Positions 35,901 to 47,603 of a stretch of 64,000 nucleotides of DNA are shown here, piece after piece. Made by a program: the position numbers and the translations under genes. Within the stretch, counting starts at the first letter, position 1. Each line of letters begins with the position of its first letter. The stretch covers positions 2,170,001 through 2,234,000 of the forward strand of contig CAUWAG010000007.1 in NCBI GenBank assembly GCA_963556695.1, read 5' to 3'. The notes below the pieces were generated by a model. The model made no database searches and was not told the origin of the DNA. It saw only the letters and a list, made by a program, of their open reading frames with translations. The stretch is from Anthostomella pinea (Eukaryota > Ascomycota > Sordariomycetes > Xylariales > Xylariaceae).

Positions 35901-37917
35901 TTGATTTGTGCGTTGCTGGAAAGGGGTCCGACTTGTTTGGGAATGAACGTGGCCTGAAGGGTGAACGACGCACCTGCGGCGAGATTCAAGGGGACAGTCG
36001 GCGGGTTGGATAAGACAAAGTTGGCATTGCCAACCAGGCCGATGCTAATGACCTGGGTGTTGGTGTTGGCTTTGCAGGTGATGGTCTGAGCCGGTGACGT
36101 CTTGTTGATGTCCACCGTACCAAAGCTCGCCGGCGGGGTACAGTTCAGGGCGAGGTTGACGGGAGAGCCAAACCCGTAGATGTACCCCTGATTACTTGCC
36201 ACGTAGCAGGTGCCGTCCCCGAAGACTGGCCGCCCGAACTTCATCGACCCTGGGACGTTGAACGACTTGATCATGTCAAGTGAACCCTGTGCGTTGGGTA
36301 CTGCCTTGTAGATTCGTAGGTTCAGCCCTTCGACATCATAAGTCCACAGTAAGCCCGTCCCAGATTGCCCCCCAAGGGACGTCGTCGTTCCGTGGCCCAC
36401 GCCGAGAATGTAGGCATTCGTCTCGTTGGTATCTGCCACGTGAGTGAAGGCCACGTTTCCACTGCCATCACACCCGAACTTCCAGACGTGCGTCGGGTAC
36501 CTGATCACGTTGATGTAGACGTAGCCTCCATCAAGCGGCATAACGCCTGCACCAGAGTACACCGAGTTCTCATTCAGATACTGCTGAGGCACGTTGTCGA
36601 ACTGATTCGGACCCATCTGATACCCGCCCAGATTGTCGAGGTTGAGCCAGTAAGTCTTGCCTGACTTTCCTGTTACAACTCCGATGCGCTTGGCATTGGG
36701 GCAACTGAACGTCGATGTCGGTAGAAGGACAAGCGGGGTTGTACCTAGGTCCTTGTCGGCACCGTCGAGTTGCGTCTTCTCCCACGGCATGAAGAAGCCA
36801 ATGGGAGTGATGGTGCCGTCATCATTGACCCTTGCGTTGACAGCGGCCTCTTCGAGTGACGAGGGTGGTTGCCTCCCTCCGACAGGCACTCCGTGAAGCT
36901 GCGAAGCGTACCCGTTGCCTGTTGCAAAATACATGCTACCCGCCTCGTCGTATGACAGGCCTCCACCACTCATCCAGACACCACCTCCTCGGACGGAGAC
37001 GTCCTCGGGCCCTCCTTCGGTAGCAAAGGCTTCAACAAGAGCACCCGTATCTTTGTCCCACCCGAGTATGGCACCCGTAAAGTTGTACTGGACACAGTGA
37101 CTAGCGAACGCCGCATATATATACTGTCCAACCTGTAGAAGTCCCGGTCGTTGGTTCTGGTTGCCAGAGATAAACATTCGTCTTGGGTTGTTGCGAAAGA
37201 TGGCCCCTTCCAGGGATTTTGGAAAGCCTGCCTTACTTTGGAGGGTGTTGACATCGACCGCGTGGAACCAAGACTCCCCATTGAGCCTGCCACTGGTGAA
37301 TCCAGATTTGTACGTTTTCGTAACGAAGTACAGTGTCTCTGTAGATGGGTCAACGACACCAGTGCCTGTGACACCAATGGTGGGATTGATGTCGACGCAG
37401 CCGTCCAGGTCGCTTGAGAATGCAGAGTTAGTATCAAGTACTCTTTTGTTTGGGTGGGAATGCTGTAGTCGAACGCCGATTCGTTCCCTAGTATTCACGA
37501 CGTCTGAAAGGCCAAGAGGAACACTTACGATGCCAGAAATTGTATGTGAAGGTTCCTTGACTGAACGATGCTTCCCGTCTTCGAATCCAGCTGGTACAGA
37601 TTGTTCTGAGTGGTCAGGACGTAGACGTATTGCTTGCCACTGCTACTCAGAGTGTAGACCAGAGGTTGAGAAAAGACCTGCTCGGCGCCCAAGCCGTTGT
37701 AATTACCGGGCAGCTTAGTCCTGAAAAGCTGGCCAAACTGAGGACTGCCTACGATGCTAGGGTCCATGTTGTGATTGTCCTGGTAGCCTATTCTGCTGTT
37801 GTCACCGTCCCACGTGATGGTGTCCGAGGAGGCGAAACTGCTGACGTGTTGTACAAAGAGCCAGATGATACCTACTGCCCGTTGGGTCATCTTGGAGCCC
37901 GCCATGGTGAGGGTCAA
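32950..37917 (-). pseudogene. Very large secreted quinoprotein-like beta-propeller plus five WSC domains, frame-disrupted as given
   Basis: Exons 37917-37529, 37412-34519, 34452-34389 and 34329 downward (introns 116, 66 and 59 nt). A signal peptide (AVGIIWLFVQHVSSFASS) is followed by a PQQ-ADH-like propeller (ITWDGDNSRIGYQ, YVYVLTTQNNLYQLDSKTG, MYFATGNGY, NQGYIYGFGSPV). Immunoglobulin-like/beta-sandwich repeats (VTLRGTGNSKAPLLAVSPNTVSF) come next. Five WSC domains (YxGCxxE...ECYCG...C.GNxxxxCGG) are separated by Ser/Thr-rich linkers. WSC domains bind cell-wall polysaccharide. The last WSC has ECYGG, losing one Cys. Reading frame is broken near 34122 and 33662, and a compensating pair lies near 35215 and 35100, so no intact protein (about 1500 residues) is encoded by this assembly. 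Sequencing error and true pseudogenisation are both possible. Confidence 0.75.
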
Positions 37918-39141
37918 TGGTGAGAGACACGAGGACGAGAAATGTAGAGATGGCCGTCACGTTCTCTCGGATGAACGTCACAACTTTATGAGAAATAAAG
38001 GCAAGGTAAGCAAGTACATGGCAAAGTAGGATAGAGCAACGCATAGCGACAGTGGCGGTCTTTTAAGCCGCAAATGAACCCCTTCAAGTGATTCGGACTT
38101 GGCTCTTCTGGATCTGTAGAGAGGCTGGGGGGCTGGGGGGCACAAATATGGTGCGGATACGAACATTCTCTTCAACGGTGAGGGGTGGCCCATATATTGG
38201 GGCGCCGGGTACATGCCTCAGTGACGATAATGTGCCCAAATGAAGGTAATGACATGTAGGTATAGAAGCTGAACAGCATTATGGCGAAGAATGGTCGCCT
38301 CGCCAAGTTGAGCTATACCGATCCAACATTTCCTCGGGTCATTTTTAGTTGCCGCACCCAAAATGCAGCGGCGGACTCTTCCGCACAAAACCTGAGACAC
38401 TGACAGTGCGTGACATTCGAAGACGTCATCTGTCAAGTAGGAGCTCGAAGTGAAGAAACTTGTGCTTCAAGACTGAATATCGTGTGGTCGCCTTTCGTGA
38501 TGGAACCTGGGAAGTACACAATAACAGGTGTAAATGCCCCATGGAAGACGTGGGTTATTGTCCGACTAGGGGCCTCCTTTTCGAGTCGTGCCTAGATGGA
38601 GCCAGATCCCCTGCATCTCGCCCCCTCCTGTCCCGTCCCGTCTGGCATGGTTCAGGCCATGCAAGGCGGATGACTGGTTTGCTCCTACATATTGGCTCTG
38701 CATAGGCATCAGGCAAGAGACATGACGGGTGCGCTGCCCGGGATGCGCTTCTGTGAGGGGTTGTCCAGTGGAATGGGAATATAGATTGCGCATTTCGGCC
38801 TACATTGAAGCCACACGACGGCGGGTAAGGCGTGCAGCATGTCTCATGAAGCCCACCTCGGTCTGGATGTTCCGAGCTTATCGCGCGTGGGGGCATCAAC
38901 CGACATGTCGCACCTGAAGTCCCAGCCGGCCAGCGACGACTAGTGCGAGGAGCTTTGGGATGACATCGTCACACGTGTCAGGGCCCGACACTGAGAGACA
39001 TGGGCCATCATCCTGAGACCTCCCTACAGGGACTTGGGTTGAGAACTTTCGCGGTCATTGTGCATGAACAATTGTTGCCCCTTCAGGGAAGGAGTACTCC
39101 ACGAAGAAGGCCCATGTGACTGAGCTCTGATATGTGCTTCT
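37918..39141. other. Intergenic
   Basis: About 1.2 kb upstream of the WSC gene and downstream of the Zn2Cys6 gene (both minus). A GGGGGCTGGGG repeat near 38126-38140 lies about 200 bp above the WSC start. No gene or repeat family is recognised. Confidence 0.4.
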
Positions 39142-40799
39142 TCACACCAGGCAGTCCGGCAGCCCCATCTGCCGACGCACCCAGGAGATATTTCCCCACC
39201 ACTCCAACACCAGCACCGGGTGTGAGCGCTGCAAGACGTCCGAGATGCCCATGGCCAGTCGCTTACCCAGTTTACGCGCCCACCAGTACTCTTCGTCGAG
39301 CCGGTCGAGCAGCACGGCCCAGTGCATGATGATTAGTAGCGCCATCGGGTCGAAGTTCTTGAAGGCTATGGCAAATTCATGCCCGGCGGCACCTGGGAGA
39401 ACGCAGCAGTAGCCCCTGAGCACGCCCCGGGCATCCTCGGCGAAGCAGCGCCCAAGGAATATGATGAGACCCGAGTAGGGTTTCGTCGTCGTTGTGGAGC
39501 CTGCGTCAGTGTCTACAGACGTCTCATGCATTGGGGCATGGTATCTGTCGTTGAACGCCGCAAGTCTAGCGAGGGCAGCCCGCGTATCGGAACCCAATAT
39601 GTCCATCGAAGCGTTGCCCTGACTGAGGTATGCACGGATCGGGATCGGGCTATCGAGCAGCCGCTCGAAGTCTGTCTTGGCGATAGACACGCTGCCGTTG
39701 AGAAGGTCCAAGGTAACAGCTAGACCCGATAGCAGATTCTGCTCGTCACCTTCGTCAAATGCGTACTGTAAGAAGGCGACGTTGATGAAAGCTGTCATGC
39801 TTGAAAATATGTATAATATGTGATGGTTGGTATGGTTGATGTTGGCGAGCTGTGGCCTGAACGAGCAGCTGGCCTTGTCATCTGTTACCAGCAAAGGTCA
39901 GCCTCTAATGAGTACACGAGCATAATGTGAAACTGCAACTGTCCAGATGAAGCCACGATGGAAGGTACGCCTAAACAAGCTCCCAACAAGACACAATACC
40001 CATGTAGCCCATGAACAACTTACAGAGTTCCATAGCCACATGGAAATACCGTTTCCCCTCCTCTTTGCCCACTAAGGTTGCCATATGCAGCGCCGCCATG
40101 ACGAGAATGCCGTTCAGCAACCAGTCGTACATGAGCGCCTCGCGAGGCAGGATGACCTGCATGTAGTGGAAATCCTCGGGGATGCTGCACAGGCTCTTGT
40201 CTAATGAATAAAAACATGCCGTGTCAGTATTTGAACCTTAAATCTACAGTATATGCCATGCAGCGCCCGGAAAGCCAAGATTGTTATACCTACTGTCAAA
40301 ATATCAGTATCAAAAGCTGAAGGAAAACATGCTAGAAATCAACACTTGGGTTTTAAAGCAACATGTTTTTATACGGACCAGGTACTAGTTGACCACAGGT
40401 GTAACAATTCCAGTTCAAGCAGTCTGCTCGACGGCCAGAGCTGCTGAGACGATAACCCGGCGGCCTGCTCGCCATTACACAGGAGAGACCGGTCGTCGGG
40501 GGAGCTGCCTGACGAGGTCCCCTCACGATGCAACAGCTGCTGCTGGGGCATCGCTTGGTTAACGGCCGCCGCCGCAGCCCAGGGGTATTCGCATTTCGCG
40601 TTCCGCAGCGCGCAGTTGTTGCATGGCGGGCCTTGCTCGTCGCACTATCGGACGGGTAAGTAGTGACGATGCAGCATTAAACGGTGCGGGCGCGGCTTAC
40701 TTTGGTGTGCCATTTCTTGCAGTTGATACAGCCGCGGCGGGATTTCTTGTGCGCTCTTCTCTTCTGCATCATCTCCAACGAGGGTTTGGAATTAGACAT
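39142..40799 (-). CDS. Zn(II)2Cys6 fungal transcription factor, Upc2-like N-terminus
   Basis: Nuclear DNA-binding regulator. Exons 40799-40701, 40644-40386, 40200-40024 and 39881-39142 (introns 56, 185 and 142 nt); phases close, giving 424 residues. The zinc cluster is C24-x2-C27-x6-C34-x6-C41-x2-C44-x6-C51 within KSRRGCINCKKWHTKCDEQGPPCNNC. Intron 1 falls exactly before the third Cys. A Gln/Ser-rich linker follows, then the helical fungal regulator domain (LLELELLHLWST, MYDWLLNGILVMAALHMATL, INHTNHHILYIFSSMTAFINVAF). RRAHKKSRRGC before the cluster is typical of the Upc2/sterol-regulator-like subgroup. Its target is unknown. No neighbouring pathway genes suggest one. Confidence 0.88.
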
Positions 40800-43576
40800 A
40801 CATCGAGTGTCTATAGGACAGCGAATCCACCTTATATGGACTTGAATGACTGAGATTCCGAGAAAGGCGTTGACTCGGGAATCAGCTGGCTCGGTTAGCA
40901 CACGAGATCGCCACGAGCACGGGTCTCCCATTCGCCAGCAGCCAGCCTATTGGTGTTGTCACGTGGTCTCTTGGTGGGCTGAGCGCTAGGCGGATTTGAT
41001 GAGCAGGGGCTGAGCTCAATATCTCTCGGTTCTTCACATTGACATCATAGTGAGACATCGCAAACGGGCTTGATAACCCACAAACTTAGCTTAGATGAGT
41101 CAAGTCACCTTGATTTGAAGTCAACGGGATGCTTGGTGCAGGCTATTGGCCAGATTTCGCGTTCCTACTCCGAGGGCCGAGCACCGCCCGCGGATCAACT
41201 TCCGGTTCAGGTTGCAACGCTGGCCAGGCGTTTTCGAGCTGAAAATGCGACTGAATGCCTAGCACCCTGTCATAACATGAGTTGTGAATGCCCATCCAAT
41301 TTCGGGCATATGTCAGATGGAAGGCGAATAGCCCAGTAGCCGATCTTTTGATCGGGGTATTGTAACCCTGATGTTGTGGTGGGCAACTTGAAGCCATCTG
41401 GTTCAATTAGTTTCTCCTCACCAGCAACGAAGTATCCGGTCGGTACCGCGACACGATACCAACAATGGTGGGCAATGTTCCCTTCCTGCGAAGAATTGTT
41501 CGAGAGCATCGATCTCACGGGGTGCGCTTCTTATATTGTCCGCCCTGGTCAACGTGGCAAAACTAACAGATCGCGGCGGGAATCTTTCGGATCTGCTCTC
41601 CTAGGTCATCGGAGATATCGTCGGTGACATGGCAAATGCAGCAACCATACCAGCCGGCCATAGAGAGTACGTCAGGGTACAATAACCGACAGCGTGAGGT
41701 ATTCTTCCCGTCACTCTGGGCGAACAGCTTTGCGGGGTCTGTCTTCCAAATGGTCGAGTACGCAGACTCAACGTGCATTGATAGACACCTACTAAGGATA
41801 AGACTGCTCATTAGGATGAGAACATTCAGATGGAAACTTCAGCTGGTCGTTCAAGTACCCACCCAGGCGACATGACCACGCAGAAAAGTGTTGATAATAG
41901 CTGCACCACTATGTTCTTGGTAGATTCGCTGGAATCGAAACAGGATAACGGGCCTTCGCAACTCCCCTCTGCCCACGGTCGTGCGATGGGATTGCGTAAC
42001 ACGGGTGCGAATGTTCAAAAGAGCTCTCCCACACAGGCTGCGCACCATGGTGCAACCGGTAAAGTCGAGTCGATGGTTCCCGGTCCTGCGGATGAATCAT
42101 TGGCGACTGCTGTTACCGAGCGAGCTCATGCTCGAAGAACCGGACGATCCGAGGTAGCGGGCATCTTGGGTCATCTCAGCGCAACTGGTGACGCTTCGGT
42201 CCTTATTGGCAGTATACCGACCTTGAATGAAGTCGTGGCCACGTTCTCGTGTAGGATGGGCGGAGACAGTCTCTGGAACCAGCTCAAACAACAAGTGGAT
42301 GTTGTAGCCCAGGCTCCCATTCTAGCGCCACCATGGTCTCCTTGTCGGACTCGTAGTAAATGATGCACCTGCACACGGCCATGACAGGACGGAATGGAGT
42401 ATCATGTCGATTTCCAAGAGCTGTGGCTTGCCGTCTGACCACACAGACACTGCACCCCTCTCAGACAGTGATAGCGGTTCCAGCACTGGGACTGCAAGTC
42501 AAAGCCGCCAGGGGACGAAAGGAGCCACAGCTGCCACAATTAATAGCCGGTCTCCGCAATCGGCACCCACATCTTATCTTAAAAAGCAGGCCGTCGTACT
42601 GCCCGCATGTGATGAATGGTTCGTGCGGGGTCGCCTGAGCTTAGCTGAGATAACCCATCTCCATCTCCTCGTTGACTTTGGGATTTTGGGGAGCCCCCGA
42701 GGCACCTTTGACGCCTTCGCACGCTTCGGTTTGCAATCACCTTGGTCACTCGCTCCCGTCGCATACTTGCAACGCTCTGTGCCAGCTTTTGCGAGCTGAA
42801 GTGTTACACTCAGGGAATCACTCGGCCGACGTGTAAAGTACGAATGAGTGGTACTGCTGCCCATGACGCGTCGCACGACCGACGAATGGCCGGATCAGAA
42901 AGGACGAGGTTGTCAAATAACATCCGACGATGCTAGTATCTGCTGTGACCTACGACTGGCAGTTGAACAAGCGCCGGTATATCTTCCGGCAGAATGTTCA
43001 TGATGGCTCTCTCGAGATGATCTGGGATGCGCTCTCTGCCACCCGTCGTGAGAGTCTAGCTACACGGACCGCTGACCATGTCGGACAACGGCCATCATCT
43101 CGAATAAGATGCAGAGCGTGGAGGGATGCTATCGCCCGCTTAGTACAGCTTTCTGGCTAGGTAGAGAAGCGTAATTGCAATAATAGAAGGGTAGGTATAT
43201 ACTTGCGTCGCCATTAATGTAGCCCACAAACATAGGTGTAACGACAAAGAGCTTTGAATAAGGACCGGTGGTGATTGTTGCGAAGGTGGTGGTTAGGGTA
43301 GAGAGGGTCATGCTTAGGGCTATATAATAGGTAATCGTAGGTACTTATAGTAATCTATAGGTAAAAAAATAAATCATTATAACACGTATTCTTAGATTAA
43401 CCCTTACGGGGTAGGTAGCGTTATTCGTTAAGTCATAAATATTAAACTAGAGTCACGAATAGTAAGCTTAATAAGGGTAACGTAGCATTTTTATTATTAT
43501 ACAATCTAGGTACTTACTACGTCGGCAACTCGTATAGATCGTTGATCACGAGCCATTAATGAAGGTCGATCATTGC
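40800..43576. other. Unresolved region with decayed coding-like frames and an AT-rich patch
   Basis: About 2.8 kb. Plus-strand frames at 41830-42363 (177 codons), 42404-42799 (131 codons) and 42930-43160 (76 codons) follow one another. Each has Ser/Thr-rich then globular-looking sequence (for example VVLPACDEWFVRGRLSLAEI), but I recognise no family and could not join them by plausible introns. The right end (43150-43560) is strongly AT- and TpA-rich, ending 17 bp before the SET gene stop. This could be an old repeat or a degraded gene. Confidence 0.35.
43150..43560. repeat. AT/TpA-rich, RIP-like decayed stretch
   Basis: Dense TA dinucleotides (GTAGGTATATAC, TATATAATAGG, TATAGTAATCTATAGG, TTATTATTATAC) contrast with the flanks. 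This is the usual look of a repeat mutated by RIP (C-to-T at CpA). I could not identify terminal repeats or a parent element. Confidence 0.5.
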
Positions 43577-44733
43577 TCACAGGCCGAAGTTCTTCTTCAA
43601 CGTAGCCGCGTTTACATCTTCCGGCCCGTCACAAATACAAATCATCTTGTAAAGCGCGGCCGCACCCTCGCGCATCTTCTGCTGATTGCCGAGGACAAGT
43701 CTGATCCCGTCACCAAGTTCGTTACACAACGCGACCGAGGGTCCCAAGAACTCTTCGGCTTCTAGTCTTAGCTTGTGCCTCCTTAGCTTCTGTGCCGACG
43801 TCGACGGCTGCCCCTCGAACAGCGCCTTGTCGTTCTCACGAGCCTGAGCGAACATCTCTTCGTACTTGTCCCGTGTCGCCTTGTCCATGCTGGGGTCGTT
43901 GGTGTTGCACACGGGACACTTACACTCGAAGCCCCAGTTCTCTCGCATGACTGCCGCACGGTTGCTCGTCGTTGGCAGCATGTACTCGATAGTGATCTCC
44001 TCGCCCTTTTTGATGTCCCGTCTCGCCCTGATGTATTTGACCGCAGAATTGGGTTCGCTATGGGCAATGCCGTTGCTACAACATGAGTGGTTAGCGCGGG
44101 CCAGGTCGAGCCACAAACCGCAGAAACCGTCGACAATGAAGCAGTTAGTCTTCATGATGAAGTTCAGCTTGATGTAGTCCTCGCGCGAACTTGGGTTAGT
44201 CGTTTGACTATACATGACAGTGTCAACCATCCTGGCAACCAGGGCTTCCTTCGACACGGGGACGTAGGCGTACAGCTGGAGCACCTTTGCCTTGAATGCA
44301 GTGCTTAGAGCGTCGAATTGGGTCATGAGGTAGTAGCACGAATTCTGCCATGCGACCCAATCCAGGTTGGGGCACTGGAGGATGGCGTTTCTCGGAGAAT
44401 GAGCGTCCCATGGGGTATGTCGCGAGTGAATGGCTCCTTCTACACATTCTGGTTGCTCTCTGCAGGTCGTCAGATGGACGATGGGGGCAGCCCTAGGCAC
44501 AGGCGCAGACATACCTGGGCTCGACCTCTGCCACGGCCTACCTGCCGTGTTACCAAGATTATTGTTAAAATAAAAGAAGCTTCGGCTCCTACAAAATACA
44601 GTAAGTCAACTAATCAGCAGCCCATGATTAAACTTACAAGCTTAACCCCATGAATGGAGACGTTGTGCTGTCCTTTTATAGTGGCATTTGAGTACATGTC
44701 TGTCCCGTGTACTTTGAGCCCCTGCAGGTCCAT
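43577..44733 (-). CDS. SET-domain protein (SMYD-like), lacking the usual N-terminal half of SET
   Basis: Probable protein-lysine methyltransferase relative. The large exon 44459-43577 contains the second half of a SET domain. It has ARANHSCCSNGIAHSEPNS (the NHS motif binding SAM), YIRARRDIKKGEEITIEYM (the GEEIxxxY catalytic Tyr) and the post-SET Cys cluster FECKCPVC. A phase-consistent model adds exons 44733-44638 and 44537-44515 (introns 100 and 55 nt), giving 333 residues from MDLQGLKVHG. The canonical N-terminal SET part (G-x-G-x-F/LFA, ExP) is not found in this model, and an RIP-like block lies just downstream. It may be truncated, or an upstream exon is missed. Confidence 0.65.
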
Positions 44734-44994
44734 TTCTTCCACCCGTGTCAAGGTCAATCTTACGTATGAGGCGGCTTGTTGAACGCTTGAACTCTGACAG
44801 AGTACATGTGATAGCAGTGTCTTTCTATATCTAAGGTTGGTGGCAGCCGGTAAAGACAGACAAACAAAACAACACCTGCTGGGAGCTAGGTCCTCCCCTA
44901 TGCATCTCCCAGCTTTTTCCGAGCCTATCCTTCGTTGGCACATCACCCCTATGTAGTCCCGGCGTGTATTGACTGCGATTGCCGCCGTGATCGT

Positions 44995-45405
44995 CTAATA
45001 CCCTACAGGAGGACAGTACACAGCCCACGTGTAGTCCTTATCCTCCACGTTGGCGCACATGGAACCTGGACCCCATATCCCTACCACCCCCTCATGTCCT
45101 TCCTCCAACTGCTTGCTTTTCCACAACTTTTGGTAGCCTGCGGAACAATCGTCTTCGCTCTTGAAGAGATAGAACTTGCAGCCGTCTACCAGATTTGCTT
45201 GGGCTGATTTCGCGTCTTCGGGGACTGTATCACAAATGTCCGTGAACAAGCCCAGTACGTTTACGACTTCGCCTGTGCAATCGGAGCTTTCCTTCCAGTA
45301 AACATAACCTGTGTCGGGCACGTCGGGATTCTTTTCGGAATGCACCAGCGCCGGAAGAACGGCCAGGATAGCAAGCTTGGAAAGGATGGCTCTGGTGGCG
45401 ACCAT
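44995..45405 (-). CDS. Small cysteine-rich secreted protein
   Basis: A single-exon frame of 136 residues. The start at 45405 gives a clean signal peptide (MVATRAILSKLAILAVLPALVHS, cleavage probably before EKNPD). The mature part is about 113 residues, acidic, with six Cys (SSDC, DIC, DGC, DDC, SMC, VYC), consistent with three disulfides. It is aromatic-rich (YVYWKESSDC, YTWAVYCPP). The open frame extends upstream to 45645 but the added sequence is low complexity and would bury the signal peptide. No named domain is recognised. Proteins of this type in plant-associated fungi include apoplastic effector candidates and cell-wall proteins; function is unknown here. Confidence 0.75.
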   Translation of the reverse strand: MVATRAILSKLAILAVLPALVHSEKNPDVPDTGYVYWKESSDCTGEVVNVLGLFTDICDTVPEDAKSAQANLVDGCKFYLFKSEDDCSAGYQKLWKSKQLEEGHEGVVGIWGPGSMCANVEDKDYTWAVYCPPVGY

Positions 45406-46458
45406 GTCGAGTGCGGAAGGTTGATCGTGCAGGAACGTGTGGTTGTGTAATGAAGGACTCGGATAGAATCGGTGAAGCGAAAGTCTTTGCAGATGTCGGG
45501 GGGTATTGTTAAAGCAGTTGGGACTGGTATGAATGTGGTATGAGAGGTCTGGATAGAGAGATACAATATGGGCTCTGATGGGGTAGTTCGACGCAGAGGT
45601 GCTGAGACAGCTCTCTATATAGTGAAGTTGGGCGACTGTTTCCATTTGATAGTAGGTTTTGTATGTAACTCCACAGTTCGGTTAGCAGGGAACAGCCATT
45701 TAGGAAGGACAGTGCAGGCGGTATTACTAGAGGATGATCAACCCCAGAACCAACCCCGGAATCAAAAGGTGCACCAATGTAGGCTATAGTGTCATGCAGC
45801 GGCAAATATTACATAAAATTCCAAGGAGGATTAGACGGGCGCCGGCGTGCTCCTACCGAGCTTGGCTGCAAGGGCCGGTCCGCAACCGTCCCAGCTCTTG
45901 ACTTTGGGGAAGCCACACAACATTTGGCCGTGAAACGTGCCCCTGTTTGGGTCGAATATACCATGGAATCAATGGCTTGCCGTATTTGCGCAACCGTTAC
46001 TGCCTAATGATCTAGAACATGCCTTGACGCATTTGAGTCCACGTTGCTGCCTAATGATATAAAAATAGAAAACGCTCATTGTGGATATATCTCCTTGCAT
46101 CGGGCTTGCCCTTATAAACCCCAGGTTACAATAGTAGCCTAGATTTGGCAATGACGGGGGGCAGTTGAGGACAACGACAACAATGCAAACAGACGTCACT
46201 GTCTCCTTAAGCTACGAGTCTATCCCATTGACGCCACTCATGTGGAAAAGCACAGAATTCCCTTTGTAGATCACAACAACGATTTCTTTGGTCCATGGCA
46301 ACACTACTTAGTTGTCCCGAGGACAGGTCTTGGACCCCAGATAACTCTGGCAATTGTAGCTTCCAGCAGAGATCAAAGGCGCCGTGAAAGACCTGTAGAC
46401 AAGGAAGTACTCCGAACTTAATAATTACATCGCGTCCCCCTTCCCATGTTGTGACGTT
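45406..46458. other. Intergenic
   Basis: About 1.05 kb upstream of the small secreted protein (minus) and of the proline-rich gene (plus), hence a divergent promoter region. It shows no recognisable gene or repeat. TGCCTAATGAT occurs twice (about 46001 and 46049). Confidence 0.4.
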
Positions 46459-47001
46459 ATGAGGCCGAATGTCTATCCACCAACGGACCAGCATTCAATC
46501 CAATCAAGAATGGTCCCACAACAAACAGCACAAGCCGCATTCGTTTATGCCAATGGGAGACCCTACACCGAGAAGCCGAGTTCCACAGAGCCGCGCTTGT
46601 GCCCCGATGGAAGTACATCCCCGAATATCATCGAGTGGCTGGACAGACTCGACGACCCCGTAACCGAGTCCCTGCCAACAACCACACCACCGCCATCACC
46701 ACCACCATCGCTAGCAGCAGCAGTAGCGGCGTTAAAACTCCCGAACCCTCATCGAAACCGCAAAGGCCTATCCCTGAACACCAATTCTGTTTCTCCCCCG
46801 GCTATCCCCCCAAAGAGCCCGCTCAGGGCTTTGCAGAAGGGCATGAACGCACTGAATCTCACGGACGTCTCGAAGCCAGGGGGGAACTTGGGGAAGGTTT
46901 CGTCGTTGCCGAGGAGCAAGTACTTCGCGGCGAGGAAGGCAGCTGCTGAGGGCCGCGGCGCAACGATGGCGTGGGGTGGACGGCCGGAGCACTTGAAATA
47001 A
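46459..47001 (+). CDS. Hypothetical proline/serine-rich small protein
   Basis: A single-exon frame of 180 residues, with an internal in-frame Met at 46513 (MVPQQTAQAAFVYANGRPYT) that could be the true start. It has no signal peptide. A proline tract TTPPPSPPPSLAAAVAALKLP lies in the middle and basic segments RSKYFAARKAAAEGRGATMAWGG near the C-terminus. The repeated S/T-P context and the KxxLRALQKGMNALNLTD helix look like an intrinsically disordered nuclear or signalling protein. I do not recognise a family, and chance cannot be fully excluded. Confidence 0.5.
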   Translation: MRPNVYPPTDQHSIQSRMVPQQTAQAAFVYANGRPYTEKPSSTEPRLCPDGSTSPNIIEWLDRLDDPVTESLPTTTPPPSPPPSLAAAVAALKLPNPHRNRKGLSLNTNSVSPPAIPPKSPLRALQKGMNALNLTDVSKPGGNLGKVSSLPRSKYFAARKAAAEGRGATMAWGGRPEHLK

Positions 47002-47556
47002 GTTGGGGTGTTTGATGAAAACGGGCGAATCTTGTCACCCATGCACAACGTATCCAAAGTAGTATGTATGTGAGCGTCATTAATTATAATTAATTTATAC
47101 TCCGACTGGGAGAAGTATCTAATTAGTAAGTGGCTATGCAGAAGAACAAAAGTTAAGCGATGTAGGATTGGTAAGCCGTGCTGCGACCAAGGGGATAAAT
47201 GATTTACGCACAGATCAGACAGTCCAGTACTTCAGCTCTTGCGAAGGTAATTTATATTGGGCTGGCCAATCATGGACGTTGCTGGCTTTCCAGGTAAACT
47301 GCCCATGTCAGCGTTTCGTAGACATCTCACCTTCATTGATCTCGCGGACGAAGTTCTGGGCATCCTTATGGTAAGTAACGCGGTATAGAACCGAGTCATG
47401 TAGACACCCACTTGATGTCACTTTGATGTTCCTGCTAGCACTTTATATTGAAACGTCTCTTAGATATGGTGAAAGGCTTGCCTCCATTGAAGGCATCCCT
47501 GATTTCTTCTGCCAAAACTGATCTCAAACGTGTGCCAGTCGGCGTTTAATCACACA

Positions 47557-47587
<31 letters not shown>

Positions 47588-47603
47588 GAAGAACCCCCTC
47601 CCA
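47002..47603. other. Intergenic with CA microsatellite
   Basis: About 600 bp between the proline-rich gene and the sulfatase 3' end. It contains a (CA)n tract at 47551-47587 just beyond the sulfatase stop and an AATTATAATTAATTTATA patch near 47083-47100. No gene. Confidence 0.5.
47551..47587. repeat. (CA)n microsatellite
   Basis: CACACA repeated for 37 bp with one T interruption (CACATACACA), 17 bp past the sulfatase stop codon, so probably inside its 3' UTR. Confidence 0.95.
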
